From contig JALONY010000032.1 of assembly GCA_025454715.1 (NCBI GenBank), positions 1 to 15,485 of the forward strand: DNA of 15,485 nt, written 5' to 3'. The stretch's first letter is position 1; every line of letters begins with the position of its first letter. A program made the translations under genes and the position numbers. A model generated the notes under the pieces. It worked only from the letters and a program-made list of their open reading frames with translations. It had not been told where the DNA came from and did no database searches. Origin of the DNA: Anaerolineae bacterium (GTDB lineage Bacteria > Chloroflexota > Anaerolineae > Aggregatilineales > Phototrophicaceae). This document shows positions 14,562-15,485 of the stretch, piece by piece.

Positions 14562-14590
14562 AGTCTAACCAGCCTCGCCCGAGATGTCAA
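14562..14590 (-). promoter_or_regulatory. Sigma70 promoter of the cysteine synthase leader
   Basis: On the minus strand a perfect -35 box TTGACA (14590-14585) and TAGACT (14567-14562) are separated by 17 bp, the best promoter in the window. The transcript would start near 14556, giving a leader of about 270 nt. A second TTGACA nearer the gene (14445-14440) has no good -10 box. The 350-bp gap 14287-14636 is thus filled by promoter, leader ORF, hairpins and attenuator; 14591-14636 shows nothing else. Confidence 0.75.
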
Positions 14591-14636
14591 CCTCTGTGGG
14601 CGAGATGTTCAGCGACCGCTCAGACACGGCGCGGCC

Positions 14637-15182
14637 TTACGCCTTGACGTGCTTGCGGATTTGCGCCAGCCAGCGCACCGCTTGCGGCTTGCGCTTGTCG
14701 TTGTGCGCCTCCATCAGGTCGTGGGCGCGGGTCATCCGCTCGACGGCCTCGGCGCTACGCTCTAGCTTGTCCAAGACCAGCGCCAACGTGTAGAGCGTCT
14801 CGGTGCGCTGCGGGTCGATGCGCTCGGCGGTGAGCAGGTGGCGCAGGGCGTCGGGGTAGCGCTCCTCGTGGTAGGCCACCAAGCCCAAGCCGTAATGCCC
14901 AAGCAACTCGAGGTCGAACAATTTGACGGCGCGCTCAAAGTCGGCACGGGCGGGCTCGAGCTTGTTTTGGTCGATGTAAATCATGCCCCGCGCCGCCCAA
15001 TACTCGGCATGGGTGGGCAACATCTCAATCACCTCGTTCATGATGGCCAGCGCTTGCCCTAAGGCGTCATTGCGCGCCTCGGCGCGGGCGTCTTGGGCGC
15101 GCAAATAGGCGGTGAGGGCGTCTTTGTAGCGGCGGTCGGCCTCGTAGCGCGGCAGGCCGAGGCGTTGGGTCAAGCTGGGCAT
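14637..15182 (-). CDS. Tetratricopeptide-repeat protein
   Basis: The 181-residue protein is built of about four TPR-like helix pairs (about 25-58, 59-92, 93-126 and 127-160). Typical residues are visible in AEYWAARGMIYIDQNKLEPARADFERAVKL, HYGLGLVAYHEERYPDALRHLLTAERIDP and TETLYTLALVLDKLERSAEAVERM (each quoted in part by its register: small residues at 8, 20 and 27). There is no signal peptide or membrane segment, so it should be a cytosolic protein-protein adaptor. The ATG is 6 bp after the stop of the upstream dehydrogenase-like gene and has AAGGA 9 nt upstream, so the two genes are probably cotranscribed. The partner is unknown. Confidence 0.8.
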   Translation of the reverse strand: MPSLTQRLGLPRYEADRRYKDALTAYLRAQDARAEARNDALGQALAIMNEVIEMLPTHAEYWAARGMIYIDQNKLEPARADFERAVKLFDLELLGHYGLGLVAYHEERYPDALRHLLTAERIDPQRTETLYTLALVLDKLERSAEAVERMTRAHDLMEAHNDKRKPQAVRWLAQIRKHVKA

Positions 15183-15188
15183 CGGGGG

Positions 15189-15485
15189 TTATCCTTCCTC
15201 AGGCGTGAGCTTCCATAGGTGGCCGCCACGCTCATCGACCGCGCTAAAGACGAGGCTGCCGTCGGGGGCTTGGGCGAGGTCGATGCGACAGCGTGCCTCG
15301 TCGCCTAATGGCACGTCCTCGACCGCCTCGGCTTGCGTGCCAGTGGCGTCGAGCGTGATGCGGCGGAGCGATGGGTAGCCGTCGTTCCAGACGCAAAAGA
15401 AGACCGACCCCTGCCACGCGGGCACGCGCTCATGGGTGTAGACCAGCACGCCGGTCGGCGCTTCGGTCGGGGTGAAGCTGAGCAA
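15189..15485 (-). CDS. Glucose/sorbosone dehydrogenase-like beta-propeller protein, C-terminal part
   Basis: Only the last 98 or so residues are in the window; the gene's 5' part lies beyond 15485, and the TTG at the edge is not a credible start. The sequence shows the closing blades of a soluble PQQ-type sugar dehydrogenase-like propeller: a THERVPAWQGSVFFCVW segment, a LRRITLD strand, then CRIDLAQAPDGSLVFSAVDERGGHLWKL, in which the DLAQAPDGSL part is the usual family signature. Such proteins oxidise sugars or, often, have no known substrate. Its stop (TAA, 15189-15191) overlaps the RBS region of the TPR gene. Confidence 0.7.
   Translation of the reverse strand: MLSFTPTEAPTGVLVYTHERVPAWQGSVFFCVWNDGYPSLRRITLDATGTQAEAVEDVPLGDEARCRIDLAQAPDGSLVFSAVDERGGHLWKLTPEEG

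Noticed and set aside
1..15485. CRISPR arrays, tRNA genes or insertion sequences
   Set aside because: No regularly spaced repeats, cloverleaf sequences with a CCA end, or transposase motifs were seen on either strand.

Overview
The window is about 15.5 kb of GC-rich bacterial DNA packed with short operons on both strands. No rRNA, tRNA, CRISPR array or insertion sequence was seen. Gene content and style suggest a Chloroflexota-like bacterium: secreted proteins with discoidin-like and pre-peptidase-like beta domains, Gly/Ser/Thr linkers, PAF-acetylhydrolase-like and DHA2 transporter genes, and frequent GTG starts. This assignment is inference, because no marker gene is present.

Layout. Positions 1-554 (+) hold the 3' part of a rhomboid protease gene. 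Positions 568-2477 (-) hold a SAM methyltransferase gene whose stop overlaps the start of a tyrosine recombinase gene (ATGA). Positions 2567-6450 (-) look like one operon: a damaged folB, a peptidase S51/cyanophycinase-like gene lacking the usual nucleophile serine, a secreted discoidin-like protein, and an MtaD-type amidohydrolase. A good promoter (CTGAAA-17-TATACT) precedes it. Positions 6531-7676 (-) encode an ECF sigma factor and its probable anti-sigma membrane protein. Positions 7857-9337 (+) hold sixA, a membrane-anchored four-cysteine protein and a small lipoprotein. A DHA2-family MFS exporter (9282-10817, -) converges on this group and overlaps its end. Positions 10977-13199 (+) hold two serine hydrolases separated by a perfect 12-bp hairpin. 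Positions 13330-14286 (-) are the cysteine synthase gene, with a long leader at 14287-14590. Positions 14637-15485 (-) hold a TPR protein and the C-terminal end of a glucose/sorbosone dehydrogenase-like protein.

The standout is the cysteine synthase leader. A near-consensus sigma70 promoter (TTGACA-17-TAGACT) is followed by a very good ribosome binding site and a 16-codon ORF, MLALCCRCQSYGGFSA, with three Cys codons in a CCRC cluster. An intrinsic terminator with a U-tract (14335-14373) lies between this ORF and the gene. The 5' arm of the terminator can instead pair with the last codons of the leader ORF (8 bp: UUCCGCGU with ACGCGGGA). This is the geometry of trp/his-type ribosome-mediated attenuation with cysteine as the sensed amino acid: stalling at Cys codons should leave the antiterminator strand free, while reading to the stop codon should cover it. 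The parts are visible in the sequence; the mechanism is inferred.

Other points of note are the internal deletion with frameshift in folB, the Ser-to-Gly change in the S51-like protein, the recombinase coupled to a methyltransferase, an anti-sigma candidate without a zinc motif, and a shared GGCGGTATACTG -10 element at two promoters.
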